Shown here: one piece after another, positions 14,726 through 24,145 of the stretch
How the letters are laid out: each line of letters starts with the position of its first letter
Position numbering within the stretch: position 1 is the stretch's first letter
Source of the DNA: Acidobacteriaceae bacterium
Lineage (GTDB): Bacteria; Acidobacteriota; Terriglobia; Terriglobales; Acidobacteriaceae
Direction of reading: 5' to 3'
DNA length: 58,143 bases
Assembly (NCBI GenBank): GCA_903642265.1
Contig: CAHJWN010000017.1
Span: 1-58,143, forward strand
Notes under the pieces: model-generated
Databases searched by the model: none
Told to the model about the DNA's origin: nothing
The model's input: the letters and a program-made list of their open reading frames with translations, nothing else
Program-made: the position numbers and the translations under genes

Positions 14726-17047
14726 ATGCATGTGGTGCAATTCGTCGCTTTAGCGGTTCAGGGTCCAGTAAAGATGTCAGGCGCTCCAATGGACTTGAAC
14801 GACGGCCGCTTGTACTTGTGGATCGCCATTGGCGTTGCGCTCGTCGCCCTCGCACTTGCCTTTATGTTGGCGCGTGCCGTCATCGCGGCCGATTCCGGCA
14901 CAGCCGAGATGCAGGCGATCTCCAATGCCATTCGCGAGGGCGCAGAGGCGTTTCTGAAGCGGCAGTATCAAACCATCGGAGCCATTGCGCTGGTCCTGGC
15001 AATTGTCGTCTTCGTCGGGTACCACCTCTCTGAACGCACCGCACCCTTTGCCGCGAAGACAGTTGTAAGTTTTCTTGTGGGGGCTGTTTGCTCCGGCCTC
15101 GCAGGCTTCACCGGCATGTACTGTTCGATTCGCGCAAACATCCGCGCAGCATCGGCAGCCCGCACCAGCCTTGATCGTGCCCTCAAGCTTGCCTTACGCG
15201 GCGGCGCAGTCACCGGCCTGGTCGTGGTCGCCCTCTCGCTGCTTGGTGTCTCCGCGCTGTTTCTGCTGTTTGGCGGCTTACAGGATCCCAGGGGCGTCCC
15301 GTTCCAGCTGGTAGGCTTTGGCTTCGGAGCATCGCTGGTTGCGCTCTTCGCGCAGCTGGGTGGCGGAATCTACACCAAAGCAGCAGACGTTGGCGCCGAT
15401 CTTGTCGGCAAAGTCGAAGCCGGCATTCCTGAGGATGATCCCCGCAATCCAGCAGTCATTGCCGATCTCGTCGGCGACAACGTCGGCGACTGCGCCGGAC
15501 GCGGTGCGGACATCTTCGAGTCGACCGCCGCAGAAAATGTTGGCGCGATGATCCTCGGCGCCGCGCTCTATCCCGTCTTTGGGCTTAAAGGAATCTTGTT
15601 CCCGCTGATCATCCTTGCGATTAATCTGGTCGCCAGCATTATCGGCGTATTTGTCGTCAGCACGAACGAGACTGAAGACCCCATGCGCGCCCTGAACCGT
15701 GGCTTCTATGTCACCTCGCTGCTGGCGCTCGCAGGCTTCGCCGCCGCCGTGTACGTCATGTTGAATGGCAAGGGAGTACAGCCGCTCTGGCTGTTCGGCT
15801 GCGGGATCGTAGGTCTTGTCACCGCGTTCCTCTTCGTCTGGATCACGCAGTACTACACAGAAGCGAAGTACCGGCCCGTGCTGTCGATCGTAAAAGCCTC
15901 GCTCACCGGCCCCGCCACCAACATCATCAGCGGCCTCGCCGTAGGCATGGAGACGCCTGCCATGCCTGTGGTAGTCATCTCCGCCGCACTGCTGCTCAGC
16001 TACTACTTCGGCGTTCAGGGGCTGGCAGGAGTAGACAGCGTGAGCAACTTCGCCAAGGGAATCTATGGCACCGCTATCGCCACCATGGGTATGCTGAGCT
16101 GCGCGGCTTACATTCTCGCCATGGACACCTTCGGCCCAATCACGGACAACGCCGGCGGCATCATCGAAATGTCTAACCAGCCCGATGCAGTCCGCGACCG
16201 CACCGACAAACTCGACTCCGCTGGCAACACCACCAAGGCCCTCACTAAGGGCTACGCGGTTGGATCGGCATCGCTGGCTGCCTTTCTGCTTTTCTCCGCA
16301 TACCTGGAAGAGATCAAATCGCTCGTCATCGAGAAGCTGAGAGTCGCCGAGCTTTCGCACCATGTCGTCGCAATGCCCGCAGGATGGAACTTCAACAACA
16401 TCAACCTCGCGCAGATCCCAGTGTTTGTCGGAGCTCTACTGGGAGCGATGCTGACCTATCTCTTCAGTTCGCTCGCGATCAAGGCAGTCGGCCGCACAGC
16501 GCAGATGGTCGTCCAGGATGTGCGCGACCAGTTCCGCGAGAATCCCGGCATCATGGCCGGGACCTCGAAGCCTGACTATGCCCGCTGCGTCAACATAGTG
16601 ACCTCTGCGGCGTTGAAGGAGATGGTCGTTCCGGGGCTGCTTGCCGTCGGTCTGCCGGTTGCCGTCGGCTTTATCTTCAAACACTTCAGCCAGAGCTACC
16701 AGGCGAACTCCGCATTCGACTCGGTCGGCGGAGCACTGGTGCCCATGATCGATGGCGTCGCCGTAAATCTCTCGGGAGCGGAAGCAGTGGCGGGCTTGTT
16801 GATGGTCGGCACCATCTCCGGTGTGCTGCTCGCCATGCTCATGAACAATGGCGGCGGCGCATGGGACAACGCCAAGAAGTACATTGAGACTGGACAATAT
16901 GGCGGCAAGAAGTCTGATGCGCACAAAGCGGCGGTCGTAGGCGATACGGTCGGTGACCCATTCAAGGACACCGCCGGCCCCAGCCTCCACGTTCTCATCA
17001 AGCTCCTCGCCACGATCACGCTCGTCCTTGCCCCGCTTTTCGTATAA
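14726..17047 (+). CDS. hppA: K+-independent membrane-bound pyrophosphatase (proton pump)
   Basis: A 773-residue integral membrane protein of the H+-PPase family, which couples pyrophosphate hydrolysis to ion pumping. The catalytic loop is complete (residues about 221-266: DVGADLVGKVEAG, then VGDNVGDCAGRGADIFES). GNTTKALTKG has lysine (Lys504) at the position that separates the K+-independent, proton-pumping class from the K+-dependent class, which has alanine there. The second conserved acidic loop is near the C-terminus (DTVGDPFKDTAGPS). A strong GAGGGG ribosome site lies nine bases before the ATG used here; later ATGs at 14774 and 14789 are possible. It is divergent from the conjugation cassette. 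Confidence 0.95.
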   Translation: MHVVQFVALAVQGPVKMSGAPMDLNDGRLYLWIAIGVALVALALAFMLARAVIAADSGTAEMQAISNAIREGAEAFLKRQYQTIGAIALVLAIVVFVGYHLSERTAPFAAKTVVSFLVGAVCSGLAGFTGMYCSIRANIRAASAARTSLDRALKLALRGGAVTGLVVVALSLLGVSALFLLFGGLQDPRGVPFQLVGFGFGASLVALFAQLGGGIYTKAADVGADLVGKVEAGIPEDDPRNPAVIADLVGDNVGDCAGRGADIFESTAAENVGAMILGAALYPVFGLKGILFPLIILAINLVASIIGVFVVSTNETEDPMRALNRGFYVTSLLALAGFAAAVYVMLNGKGVQPLWLFGCGIVGLVTAFLFVWITQYYTEAKYRPVLSIVKASLTGPATNIISGLAVGMETPAMPVVVISAALLLSYYFGVQGLAGVDSVSNFAKGIYGTAIATMGMLSCAAYILAMDTFGPITDNAGGIIEMSNQPDAVRDRTDKLDSAGNTTKALTKGYAVGSASLAAFLLFSAYLEEIKSLVIEKLRVAELSHHVVAMPAGWNFNNINLAQIPVFVGALLGAMLTYLFSSLAIKAVGRTAQMVVQDVRDQFRENPGIMAGTSKPDYARCVNIVTSAALKEMVVPGLLAVGLPVAVGFIFKHFSQSYQANSAFDSVGGALVPMIDGVAVNLSGAEAVAGLLMVGTISGVLLAMLMNNGGGAWDNAKKYIETGQYGGKKSDAHKAAVVGDTVGDPFKDTAGPSLHVLIKLLATITLVLAPLFV

Positions 17048-17143
17048 GCCTTGAACCCTGGGAACCCTGCATCTCGACACCTGTGGTGGAGGGTCTCCTG
17101 TAGCCGAATCTGTCAAGCATGATCGATTTACCCTGAATACCTG

Positions 17144-18022
17144 GTGCACAACATTTCAACATTGCTTAAGAGAAGAAGTCTCCTCCGCGGTGGCATTGCT
17201 GCCACCGCCGCAGTTCTCTTCGACTTGCCCCTGCGCGCTTCTTCTTCACCACCAGCCCCCCGTGCCAACCGCATCCACCAATCCGTCTCCCGCTGGTGCT
17301 ACAAAGACATCCCGCTCGACAAGCTCTGCACCGCCGCCGCCGCCATGGGCCTCAAAGGCATCGATCTTCTTGAACTTGCCGAGTTCGACGTTCCTGCCCG
17401 CTACGGCCTCGTGTGCACCATGGGCTACGCTGGCGGAGGCGAGATCAACAAGGCCATGAACCGCCTCGACGACCACGCCGCCATTGAGGCAGCCTTCCGA
17501 AAGAACATACCCATCGCAGCGAAAGCAGGTGTGCCAAACGTCATCACGTTCTCCGGTCTGCGCAATGGCATGTCGGACGAGGAAGGCGCTCGCAACTGTG
17601 TAATAGGTCTTAACCGCATCAAGAGCATCGCCGAAGACAATGGCGTGACGGTCTGCATGGAACTGCTCAACAGCAAGCGCGACCATCATGACTACATGTG
17701 CGATCACACCGCATGGGGTGTCCGCGTCATGCAGGAGGTCAACTCGCCGCGCATTAAGCTGCTCTACGACATCTACCATATGCAAATTATGGAAGGCGAT
17801 CTCATCGCGACCATACGCCAGGATCACCAGTGGCTCGGGCACTTCCACACTGGCGGTGTTCCAGGCAGACATGAGCTCGACTCCACCCAGGAGGTGCAGT
17901 GGCCTGCAGTGATGCGCGCCATTGCAGATACCGGCTTCTCCGGCTATGTCGCGCATGAGTTTGTGCCTGTGCGTGATCCGCTGACATCGCTCGCTGAAGC
18001 AGTAACGATCTGCGACGTCTAG
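17144..18022 (+). CDS. Exported xylose isomerase-like TIM-barrel protein (hydroxypyruvate isomerase-like)
   Basis: A 292-residue protein with a GTG start and a Tat-like leader (KRRSLLRGGIAATAAVL). The rest is an AP-endonuclease-2/xylose isomerase-type TIM barrel. Likely metal ligands are the Glu in CMELLN, the Asp in LLYDIYHMQ, the His in GRHELD and the Glu in AHEFVP. These match hydroxypyruvate isomerase-like enzymes. The actual substrate is unknown. It follows hppA by about 100 bases with no clear terminator between them. Confidence 0.82.
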   Translation: MHNISTLLKRRSLLRGGIAATAAVLFDLPLRASSSPPAPRANRIHQSVSRWCYKDIPLDKLCTAAAAMGLKGIDLLELAEFDVPARYGLVCTMGYAGGGEINKAMNRLDDHAAIEAAFRKNIPIAAKAGVPNVITFSGLRNGMSDEEGARNCVIGLNRIKSIAEDNGVTVCMELLNSKRDHHDYMCDHTAWGVRVMQEVNSPRIKLLYDIYHMQIMEGDLIATIRQDHQWLGHFHTGGVPGRHELDSTQEVQWPAVMRAIADTGFSGYVAHEFVPVRDPLTSLAEAVTICDV

Positions 18023-18128
18023 GCGCGCCCAAAGCGCCATAGGGTGGATCACAAGCCAGCGGGCGGGATGTATATTCTGTGAGTTGCCGCGTGCAGCGCA
18101 CGACTTGCCTTTCAGGAGCTACGAACAA

Positions 18129-18683
18129 ATGAATCGAAATAGAATTGCAGCGCTCATCATGGCGGTAGCTGTGGCGATTGCCATGCCGTTAAAAGCCTTT
18201 ACACAAGAGAACTCTCCCGCTGCTGCTGCTGAAGCTAAGCCGCTCGGTGTGCTTCGCAACGCGGAGTTGGACAAGCTGATCCCACCCTCGGTCTACTTCC
18301 AGGGTCAGTCGGCAACGGTACAGGTCCGTAACTCGGGCGGAGTACGCTTTCCGGGTGGGCTGGTGATGTTCACCGTCAAGGTCGATACAGGCGGCTACTC
18401 GACAGCTGTCAAAGAGCGCTACCAGGACTATCTCGTCACCGAAACACCCCTATTGCTTGGGGAAGGCGCCGACCAGAAGAAACTCGCACCCGGAGCGTAC
18501 GGCATCGGTTTCGTCAACGAAGGTCTTCTTGTAATGGACATCGGCGGCCACACAATCTTCACACTCCCAACGCCGACCGACTCGGCCCTGCGTCGCCCGT
18601 CACCACTGCAGGTGCTTGCGCATGACGCTGCATTTCGCATCTATAGCGGCCGGACCTACATCACCTTCACACCTGCGCCTTAA
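18129..18683 (+). CDS. Secreted protein of unknown function
   Basis: A 184-residue protein started at MNRNRIAAL, with an AGGAG ribosome site about ten bases upstream. A signal peptide ends near AFTQENS. The mature part is beta-rich (SVYFQGQSATVQVRN, GGLVMFTVKV, GAYGIGFV), and I do not recognise a family. Its TAA overlaps the stop of the convergent hydrolase gene on the palindrome TTAA. Confidence 0.7.
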   Translation: MNRNRIAALIMAVAVAIAMPLKAFTQENSPAAAAEAKPLGVLRNAELDKLIPPSVYFQGQSATVQVRNSGGVRFPGGLVMFTVKVDTGGYSTAVKERYQDYLVTETPLLLGEGADQKKLAPGAYGIGFVNEGLLVMDIGGHTIFTLPTPTDSALRRPSPLQVLAHDAAFRIYSGRTYITFTPAP

Positions 18684-19744
18684 TGAGCAGGTGCTGCCAG
18701 GAACCTCGTTACCCTTTCGAATACCGCCTGTGCGTCGCAATCCATGATCAGGTGAGCGCAGGTTCCAGGCGAAATGTACGTCTCTGACCCGAGCGCCTTT
18801 GCCCACGCAAGCGCAGGCTGTGGTGTGACCATGCGATCTTCGGCTGCGACGATGATCAGGAACTTCACTGCCGAAGACGCCCTGGCAGCCTCCGCAATCG
18901 TCTTGCCGTGCAGCACGTCATGCAACAGGATCGCCTTCGCTTGCCAGACGCGATCGTTGGCGTCCTGCCGCTGCGGAGCTTCGATCTCCTGCAACTTCGC
19001 GGCAAACTCCTCACGCGGCCACTGCGAGTTGCGGTACTGCGGCGCGGACACCATCTGTGCGCCAATAGCATTTGCCAGCTTCAGAGCCGGTTCCGTAGTG
19101 TAGTGGCCGCCCTGGTACTCCGGGTCATCCTCGATTGCATCGATGACAATCTGTTTGGAAAGCATGTCGAAGCTCGTCACCTGCGGCGATCCTACAATCG
19201 GGATGGCTTCATCAAGGAAACCGGGGAAGAGTGCTGCCCACGCAAACACCTGGTGCGCTCCCATCGAAAGGCCGATGGCTGCACGAATATGCTTGATGCC
19301 AAGCACCTCAATAAGCACACGATGCTGCGCCTGCGCCATGTCTTCCATGGTGAAAACCGGGAACGCGGAACCGGGTTGCTGACTGCTGTTTGAAGGCGAT
19401 GAGGAGACGCCATCGCCAAAGGCGTCAAATGCGATGCCGAAAAATTTTGAGGTGTCGACCAGGCGCTTACCGCTTGCTGCTACGCCAAACAAGCCAATCA
19501 GGTCTTCGCTTCGACCGTTCAACCAGCTCGGCATGATCACCACATTGTCCCTGGCTGCGCTCAGCTTGCCAAAGGTGCGATACCCAACGCGGCAATCCTC
19601 GATCGCCTTGCCTGAAGCAAGTGGGCAGCTGCCAAGCTCGGCGACCTGCTTTACTCCATCCTGCGCAACCACCATCGAAGGCGTAATCGCCAACGCCACC
19701 AAGAGAAAAACTCGCACCATCGTTGTTGTGCAGCGAGAAAACAT
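18680..19744 (-). CDS. Secreted alpha/beta hydrolase, homoserine O-acetyltransferase-like
   Basis: A 354-residue protein with a signal peptide (about residues 1-28) and an alpha/beta-hydrolase core related to the MetX/homoserine acetyltransferase family: VGYRTFGKL near the N-terminus, nucleophile Ser in IGLSMGAHQ, acidic residue in AAEDRMV, and the final His in GTCAHLIMD. MetX enzymes are cytoplasmic and have GGSMGG at the nucleophile. The signal peptide and the altered elbow suggest an exported esterase or acyltransferase rather than methionine synthesis. Confidence 0.8.
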   Translation of the reverse strand: MFSRCTTTMVRVFLLVALAITPSMVVAQDGVKQVAELGSCPLASGKAIEDCRVGYRTFGKLSAARDNVVIMPSWLNGRSEDLIGLFGVAASGKRLVDTSKFFGIAFDAFGDGVSSSPSNSSQQPGSAFPVFTMEDMAQAQHRVLIEVLGIKHIRAAIGLSMGAHQVFAWAALFPGFLDEAIPIVGSPQVTSFDMLSKQIVIDAIEDDPEYQGGHYTTEPALKLANAIGAQMVSAPQYRNSQWPREEFAAKLQEIEAPQRQDANDRVWQAKAILLHDVLHGKTIAEAARASSAVKFLIIVAAEDRMVTPQPALAWAKALGSETYISPGTCAHLIMDCDAQAVFERVTRFLAAPAH

Positions 19745-19825
19745 CCTGCTTCTCCTCTTTGGTCTGATTTGGCCCGATTTGGCCTGATTGACTCCGATTG
19801 CCTGATAGACCCCGAGCGAACCAGC

Positions 19826-21037
19826 CTAGTTCTTTGCCGTAAGCGCCTTGATGACGATGGCATTGGGCGAAGCTCCCGCAGGCAGAATAGTCAGCAGTGA
19901 CGGGCCTAGCTTCCCCTGCGTGCGGATCACGCTGACGTCACCGGACCGAGCATCGGCAGCCAGCAGCAGCCGCTCATCCGCCGAGAAGGCAAGCACGTCA
20001 GGCGAGGAGCCGGTGCGCAGGCTGCTCACGAGTTTGCCATCGTCGATGCTGTAGAGCGACAGCGAATCAGCCCCGAAGTTTGATACCCATAGAGCGCTAT
20101 TGTCCCCGCTCACAATTCCGTGGACCGGCTTGTTCCCGATTGGGTAGGTTGTCCCCACCTCGTTCGTGTAAGTCGATATCTCGGAGATGGAATCGGAACC
20201 GAAGTTCGATACGAAGAGTTCGCCGCCATCGGGCTTCATGGCGAGATGAACCGGTGATTCGCCCACATCAAGCAGCGCAAGAAGATGGTCGTTGATAAGG
20301 GATGGATTCTGCCTGGCTGCCCAGGTGTCAGGGTCAGCCGCCAGGTTAATCGCCATCACCTGGTGGCCGGACGAGCATGCAACAAAAGCCTTCGAGGAAT
20401 CAGGTAGGATTACGGCGTCTGTCGCTCCCGGGCAGCCAGGGAACGTCGCTCTCAGGTGCGGCTGGACCTTGGCATCAGGACCGATTGCGTCTCCCGCTTC
20501 CACACCAAAAACGGACACGCTGCCGCTCGCGCGATTGGTGACGACGAGCGATCGCATGTCCGGTGCAATCAGCGCCATTCCGGGAGCTTCGCCGGTGGCC
20601 GCAACCGCGATCTCACGGCGGCGTTCGAGATCGATCACCGAGACCGTATTCGAGCCGGAGTTGGCGACGTATGCGCGGCGGCCAAGGCGATCGACGCTGA
20701 TGGAGTAAGGCTGGCGATGCACACCGATGGTAAAGGCGACAGTGTTCTTCCTGGTGTCGATGACAGTCACGGAACCGCTGCCGGAGCTGTCGCCCGTGTT
20801 GACCACGTAGACCTCATCCCTGACCGGATTCACCGCCATCCCGGATGGTCCAGGCCCTACCTGGAGGGTGCGGTCGGGTCGCAGATACACCAGGTCAAGG
20901 ACAGAGACAGTGTTCGCCTTGCCATTCGAAACATAGGCGAACTCGTGGTACCCGGTTGGTGTCTCGGGAAAGTCATAGCGATGACAGCCGATCGCCGTTG
21001 CCGCAACACACAGCACGAGAAACGCAGCCGGCTTCAT
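19826..21037 (-). CDS. YVTN beta-propeller lipoprotein
   Basis: Starting at MKPAAFLVL gives 403 residues with a lipobox (TAIGC). The rest is a seven-bladed YncE/YVTN-type propeller, with repeats such as FAYVSNGKANTVSVLDL, VYVVNTGDS and AYVANSGSNTVSVIDL. Such proteins are extracytoplasmic; ligand and role are unknown. The ATG overlaps the stop of the upstream lipoprotein gene by four bases, which fixes the start and suggests coupling. Confidence 0.85.
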   Translation of the reverse strand: MKPAAFLVLCVAATAIGCHRYDFPETPTGYHEFAYVSNGKANTVSVLDLVYLRPDRTLQVGPGPSGMAVNPVRDEVYVVNTGDSSGSGSVTVIDTRKNTVAFTIGVHRQPYSISVDRLGRRAYVANSGSNTVSVIDLERRREIAVAATGEAPGMALIAPDMRSLVVTNRASGSVSVFGVEAGDAIGPDAKVQPHLRATFPGCPGATDAVILPDSSKAFVACSSGHQVMAINLAADPDTWAARQNPSLINDHLLALLDVGESPVHLAMKPDGGELFVSNFGSDSISEISTYTNEVGTTYPIGNKPVHGIVSGDNSALWVSNFGADSLSLYSIDDGKLVSSLRTGSSPDVLAFSADERLLLAADARSGDVSVIRTQGKLGPSLLTILPAGASPNAIVIKALTAKN

Positions 21038-21612
21038 CGGACGGGATTGCCGGATTCGGTCCACTCGTAAACTACAACGCCGAGGTCGTTCAACAGGTTC
21101 ATGGCCGTCTCCATGTTGCGGCGGACCTGTGGGCGCGCACCAGCAGGGGTATCGTGGGCCTCTTCAATCGCGACGACGCGGCCGTACGGCCAGGCCGTCT
21201 GCGGGACCGAGTTTAGTGCCATAGGCAGGTCTGCGGTTCGAATGTTAAGGTCCTGGTGGCGTGCACCGACCGGGCGAAGAATGCCCCCAACGCCAAGATC
21301 ACTCGAGTTCGCATCGGCTACCGTTACGTGCAGCGTGAGCATATTCCCCTGCACGGTCAGGTATGGGTTCTCCCAGCTTGTAAGTGTTCGGATCGCCAGG
21401 TAGCGCGACTTCGAAGGCGGCGGAATCAGCTCAATCTGCTGCCGAATCAGGTCCGTCTGTGCCCGTTCCTGGGCGATGGCCGTGGGGCCCTCAGGACCCG
21501 GAACAACGGCGGAGCGGTTGCAGCCGGAGGCCAGCATCGTCGCCATGATGATTGCGGCTGCAGTTGGGATGCTAAAGGAGGTCAGAAGTTGGGAGAGGCT
21601 AGGGTAACGCAC
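21034..21612 (-). CDS. Lipoprotein of unknown function
   Basis: A 192-residue protein with a hydrophobic leader and lipobox LASGC around residue 31. The mature part contains YLAIRTLTSWENPYLTV and TLHVTVADANSSD and looks beta-rich. I recognise no family. It is first in a two-gene unit with the propeller lipoprotein (ATGA overlap), so the two may act together at the cell surface. Confidence 0.72.
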   Translation of the reverse strand: MRYPSLSQLLTSFSIPTAAAIIMATMLASGCNRSAVVPGPEGPTAIAQERAQTDLIRQQIELIPPPSKSRYLAIRTLTSWENPYLTVQGNMLTLHVTVADANSSDLGVGGILRPVGARHQDLNIRTADLPMALNSVPQTAWPYGRVVAIEEAHDTPAGARPQVRRNMETAMNLLNDLGVVVYEWTESGNPVR

Positions 21613-21664
21613 TCCTCAAGCATACCAAGTAGGAGACTCTGTTGCTGACGATCTACAGGGGCGA

Positions 21665-22447
21665 TCAACGGCCTATAAAGTGCGCCGGGCGCTTGGCCAG
21701 GAAGGCTGCGGCGCCTTCGGCTTTGTCTTCTGTTTCGCAGAGTTGGCCAAACAGCTCGGCTTCAACGCGAAGGCCTTCATGAAGGTGTATGTGCGCTCCG
21801 CGATGTACCGCCTCGAGCGTTCCGGAAATCGCAAGCGGCGCGGCTGTGGCGATCTGCTTGGCCAGGGCATGGCCCTTGGCAAGCAATTCAGCGGCGGGAT
21901 GGATCTCGTCCACCAGGCCAATGCGCAGCGCCTCTTCCGCGGAAATCATGTCGCCCGTCAGTAGCAGGCGCAGCGCCCGGGAGGCGCCAATCAGGCGCGG
22001 CAGCCGCTGGGTACCACCATATCCGGGAAGTATTCCCAGCTTGATCTCTGGCTGGCCAAGCCTTGCAGTCTCGCTCGCGAGACGCATCGTGCAGGCAAGT
22101 GCAAGTTCGCAGCCGCCACCCAGGGCGAAGCCGTTGATCAACGCAATGACCGGTTTGCCGCAGTTCTCAACCAACGAGAATACGGATTGGCCGCGCAAGG
22201 ACATCTGTTCGCCAGTCGCGGCGGTTGTGCGGGCAAGCTCGTTGATGTCGGCACCCGCTGCGAACGATTTTGGCCCAGCGCCGGTGATAAGAAGGACACG
22301 AACGGCCTCGTTACGGTCGATGTCGGTGAAGTTGTCTTCGAGCTCGTCGAATACCAGTGCGTTCAGTGCGTTCAGTACCTCTGGCCGGTTGAGGGTGATG
22401 GTCGCAACGTGCTGTTCGACAGCGTAGGTCAATGTCTCGTAAGGCAT
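21665..22447 (-). CDS. Enoyl-CoA hydratase/isomerase (crotonase family)
   Basis: A 260-residue crotonase, the usual length. The oxyanion-hole segment FAAGADI (62-68) and GGGCELAL (110-117) are typical. Both hydratase glutamates are present: Glu114 and Glu134 (GQPEIKLGI), so hydratase activity on a 3-hydroxyacyl-CoA/enoyl-CoA pair is likely. The C-terminal EDKAEGAAAFLAKRP is normal. Chain length cannot be deduced. It is divergent from the lumazine synthase gene, 48 bases apart. Confidence 0.92.
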   Translation of the reverse strand: MPYETLTYAVEQHVATITLNRPEVLNALNALVFDELEDNFTDIDRNEAVRVLLITGAGPKSFAAGADINELARTTAATGEQMSLRGQSVFSLVENCGKPVIALINGFALGGGCELALACTMRLASETARLGQPEIKLGILPGYGGTQRLPRLIGASRALRLLLTGDMISAEEALRIGLVDEIHPAAELLAKGHALAKQIATAAPLAISGTLEAVHRGAHIHLHEGLRVEAELFGQLCETEDKAEGAAAFLAKRPAHFIGR

Positions 22448-22495
22448 GGCTTCCTCGTGGTCAAGGATACGTGAGGGAGGACTTACAATGAAGGG

Positions 22496-23368
22496 ATGAT
22501 CAAAGGGATAACACTGGTGAACGCCATTGCGTCCGAAGAGGCGTTCGAGCGGCTAAGCAGCCTCTTTCAGGCAATTGGTTTTGAGCCCGGCAAGGGCTGG
22601 CAGGATGCTCAGGGCAAGGGTGCGGCGTTTCTCGCTCCTGTAGGTAATCTTGAGTTGGTCACGGGACGTATGCCAGCTGTGCCGAGAATAATGATCGAGG
22701 TGACGCAGATCGATGCGGTGCATGCAGCCATCAAGTCCTGGGTTGGGGATAGCGGCTTGACGCTCTCCGATGTTGAAGCCACGCATTGGAACACGCGGAT
22801 GTTGACGGTGCACCTGGACGAGTCGCTGGAGCTCGGCTTTTGGGAGTCGGAGAACCCGCTGCACGGCAAGCCACAGGCGATTGAAGGCGACCTTTCGGCT
22901 GCAGGCATGCGATTCGCCATTGTAACGGCGCGATGGAACGCGGTGATTACCGACCGGCTCCTTCAAGGCTCGCTTGATGGGCTGAAGCGAAGCGGAGCGT
23001 TGGCAAAGGACATTGAGATCGTCAGGGTGCCAGGGGCGTGGGAGATTCCTTCCGCCGCACGAACTCTCGCGGAATCAAAACGCTTTGACGCGGTACTGAC
23101 GCTCGGCTGCCTGCTGCGCGGCGAGACTGCACACTACGAAGCCATTTACACGGAAGTAGCGCGAGGCATAGGCCAGTCCCAGCAGGAGACCGGCGTGCCC
23201 CATGCGTTCGGCGTGCTGACCTGCGAGACGCTCGAGCAGGCACTGGATCGGGCCGGGGTAAAGGCAGGCAACAAGGGGTTTGAAGCGGCCATCGCAGCCA
23301 TCGAAATGGTGTCGATTCAAAAGAAGATTGCAGTTGCTTCGGACGCTCCGGTGCGGGTGCAAATCTAA
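22496..23368 (+). CDS. ribH: Lumazine synthase with N-terminal VOC-like domain
   Basis: The C-terminal part (about residues 128-275) is 6,7-dimethyl-8-ribityllumazine synthase, the penultimate riboflavin step. Visible are RWNAVITDRLLQG, VPGAWEIP, GCLLRGETAHYEAIYTEV with catalytic His213, and GVLTCETLEQALDRAGVKAGNKG, with Arg252 at the phosphate-binding position. Ordinary RibH is about 155 residues; this protein is 290. The extra N-terminal 125 residues (ITLVNAIASEEAFERLSSLFQAIGFEPG, then AAFLAPVGNLELVTG) resemble one VOC/glyoxalase-like module without evident metal ligands. nusB follows with a one-base overlap (TAATG), a common ribH-nusB arrangement. Confidence 0.9.
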   Translation: MIKGITLVNAIASEEAFERLSSLFQAIGFEPGKGWQDAQGKGAAFLAPVGNLELVTGRMPAVPRIMIEVTQIDAVHAAIKSWVGDSGLTLSDVEATHWNTRMLTVHLDESLELGFWESENPLHGKPQAIEGDLSAAGMRFAIVTARWNAVITDRLLQGSLDGLKRSGALAKDIEIVRVPGAWEIPSAARTLAESKRFDAVLTLGCLLRGETAHYEAIYTEVARGIGQSQQETGVPHAFGVLTCETLEQALDRAGVKAGNKGFEAAIAAIEMVSIQKKIAVASDAPVRVQI

Positions 23369-23805
23369 TGGGCACACGCAGGAAGTCGCGCGAACTGACC
23401 ATGCAGATGTTGTTTCAAGGGGACCTCGGTAAGCAGACTCCCGAAGAGGTCCGGAAGCTGTTCTGGCCGTCACGCGACGACGTGGATGAAGAGACCCGTG
23501 GATTCGCCGAAGACCTCCACCGGGTGGCAAGCGCGCGCCAGGTTGAGATCGACAAGATCATCGAAGATCATTCGCAGAACTGGCGTATCGAACGGATGCC
23601 CGTCGTCGACCGCAATCTGCTGCGGACCGCCATCGCCGAGATGCTGGAGTACCCGAACACGCCCGCGGCCATCGTGATCAACGAATCCCTGGAGGTGGCG
23701 AAGCGGTACGCCGCACCGGAGTCTATTCATTTTCTAAATGGCGTTCTCGATGCGATTGCAAGGGACCTGTTGAAGAAACGGCTGGCAAAGCCTGCTGACA
23801 GGTAA
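23368..23805 (+). CDS. nusB: Transcription antitermination factor NusB
   Basis: A 145-residue NusB: RKSRELTMQMLFQGD at the N-terminus, a central DVDEETRGFAEDL, NWRIERMPVVDRNLLRTAIAEML, and the C-terminal VINESLEVAKRY and FLNGVLDAIARD. NusB binds boxA RNA with NusE (S10) in rRNA antitermination. Its start overlaps the ribH stop by one base. Confidence 0.96.
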   Translation: MGTRRKSRELTMQMLFQGDLGKQTPEEVRKLFWPSRDDVDEETRGFAEDLHRVASARQVEIDKIIEDHSQNWRIERMPVVDRNLLRTAIAEMLEYPNTPAAIVINESLEVAKRYAAPESIHFLNGVLDAIARDLLKKRLAKPADR

Positions 23806-24145
23806 AACAAGTCAGTCCGTTGCCAGTAACGCGGTGACCACTTCGGAATCAGGTCCATGCTTCGAAGCGGAACGAGATCGCTTCGAAAACATCGGGCCAT
23901 CATTGAGGACGGAGCGGAAGCATACTGATTGTGCTTCCACCATCTTCAGACGCTCACTTCCAATCCAGTTGTGATCAGGACCCGGGTAGGGGTAGAGACC
24001 GATTGGTCGGTTCGCATAACAAAAGACATAGCTTTGGCGCGTCTCCGCAACTCAAAAGTCAAGTTTACTGACAGATACTGGAACGTACCTGCCAGTGAAT
24101 AGAAGTCTAATCGTGCTCCCGAGGCGAACTTCCGCGTGTTGCAGA
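23806..24145. other. Gene-free spacer of 340 bases
   Basis: No supported gene. It contains the palindrome GCTTCGAAGC near 23862 and a 7-bp hairpin (GGAAGCA/TGCTTCC, 23916-23938) without a good T-run, which might be a weak terminator after nusB. I see nothing else. Confidence 0.5.

Noticed and set aside
15278..16363. 361-residue antisense frame opposite hppA
   Set aside because: Same reasons: hppA motifs are unmistakable on the other strand.
18680..19744. metX (homoserine acetyltransferase) for methionine synthesis
   Set aside because: It carries a signal peptide and the nucleophile elbow is GLSMGA, unlike cytoplasmic MetX.
23916..23938. Strong terminator after nusB
   Set aside because: Only a 7-bp stem and no T-run; noted only as a hairpin in the spacer.
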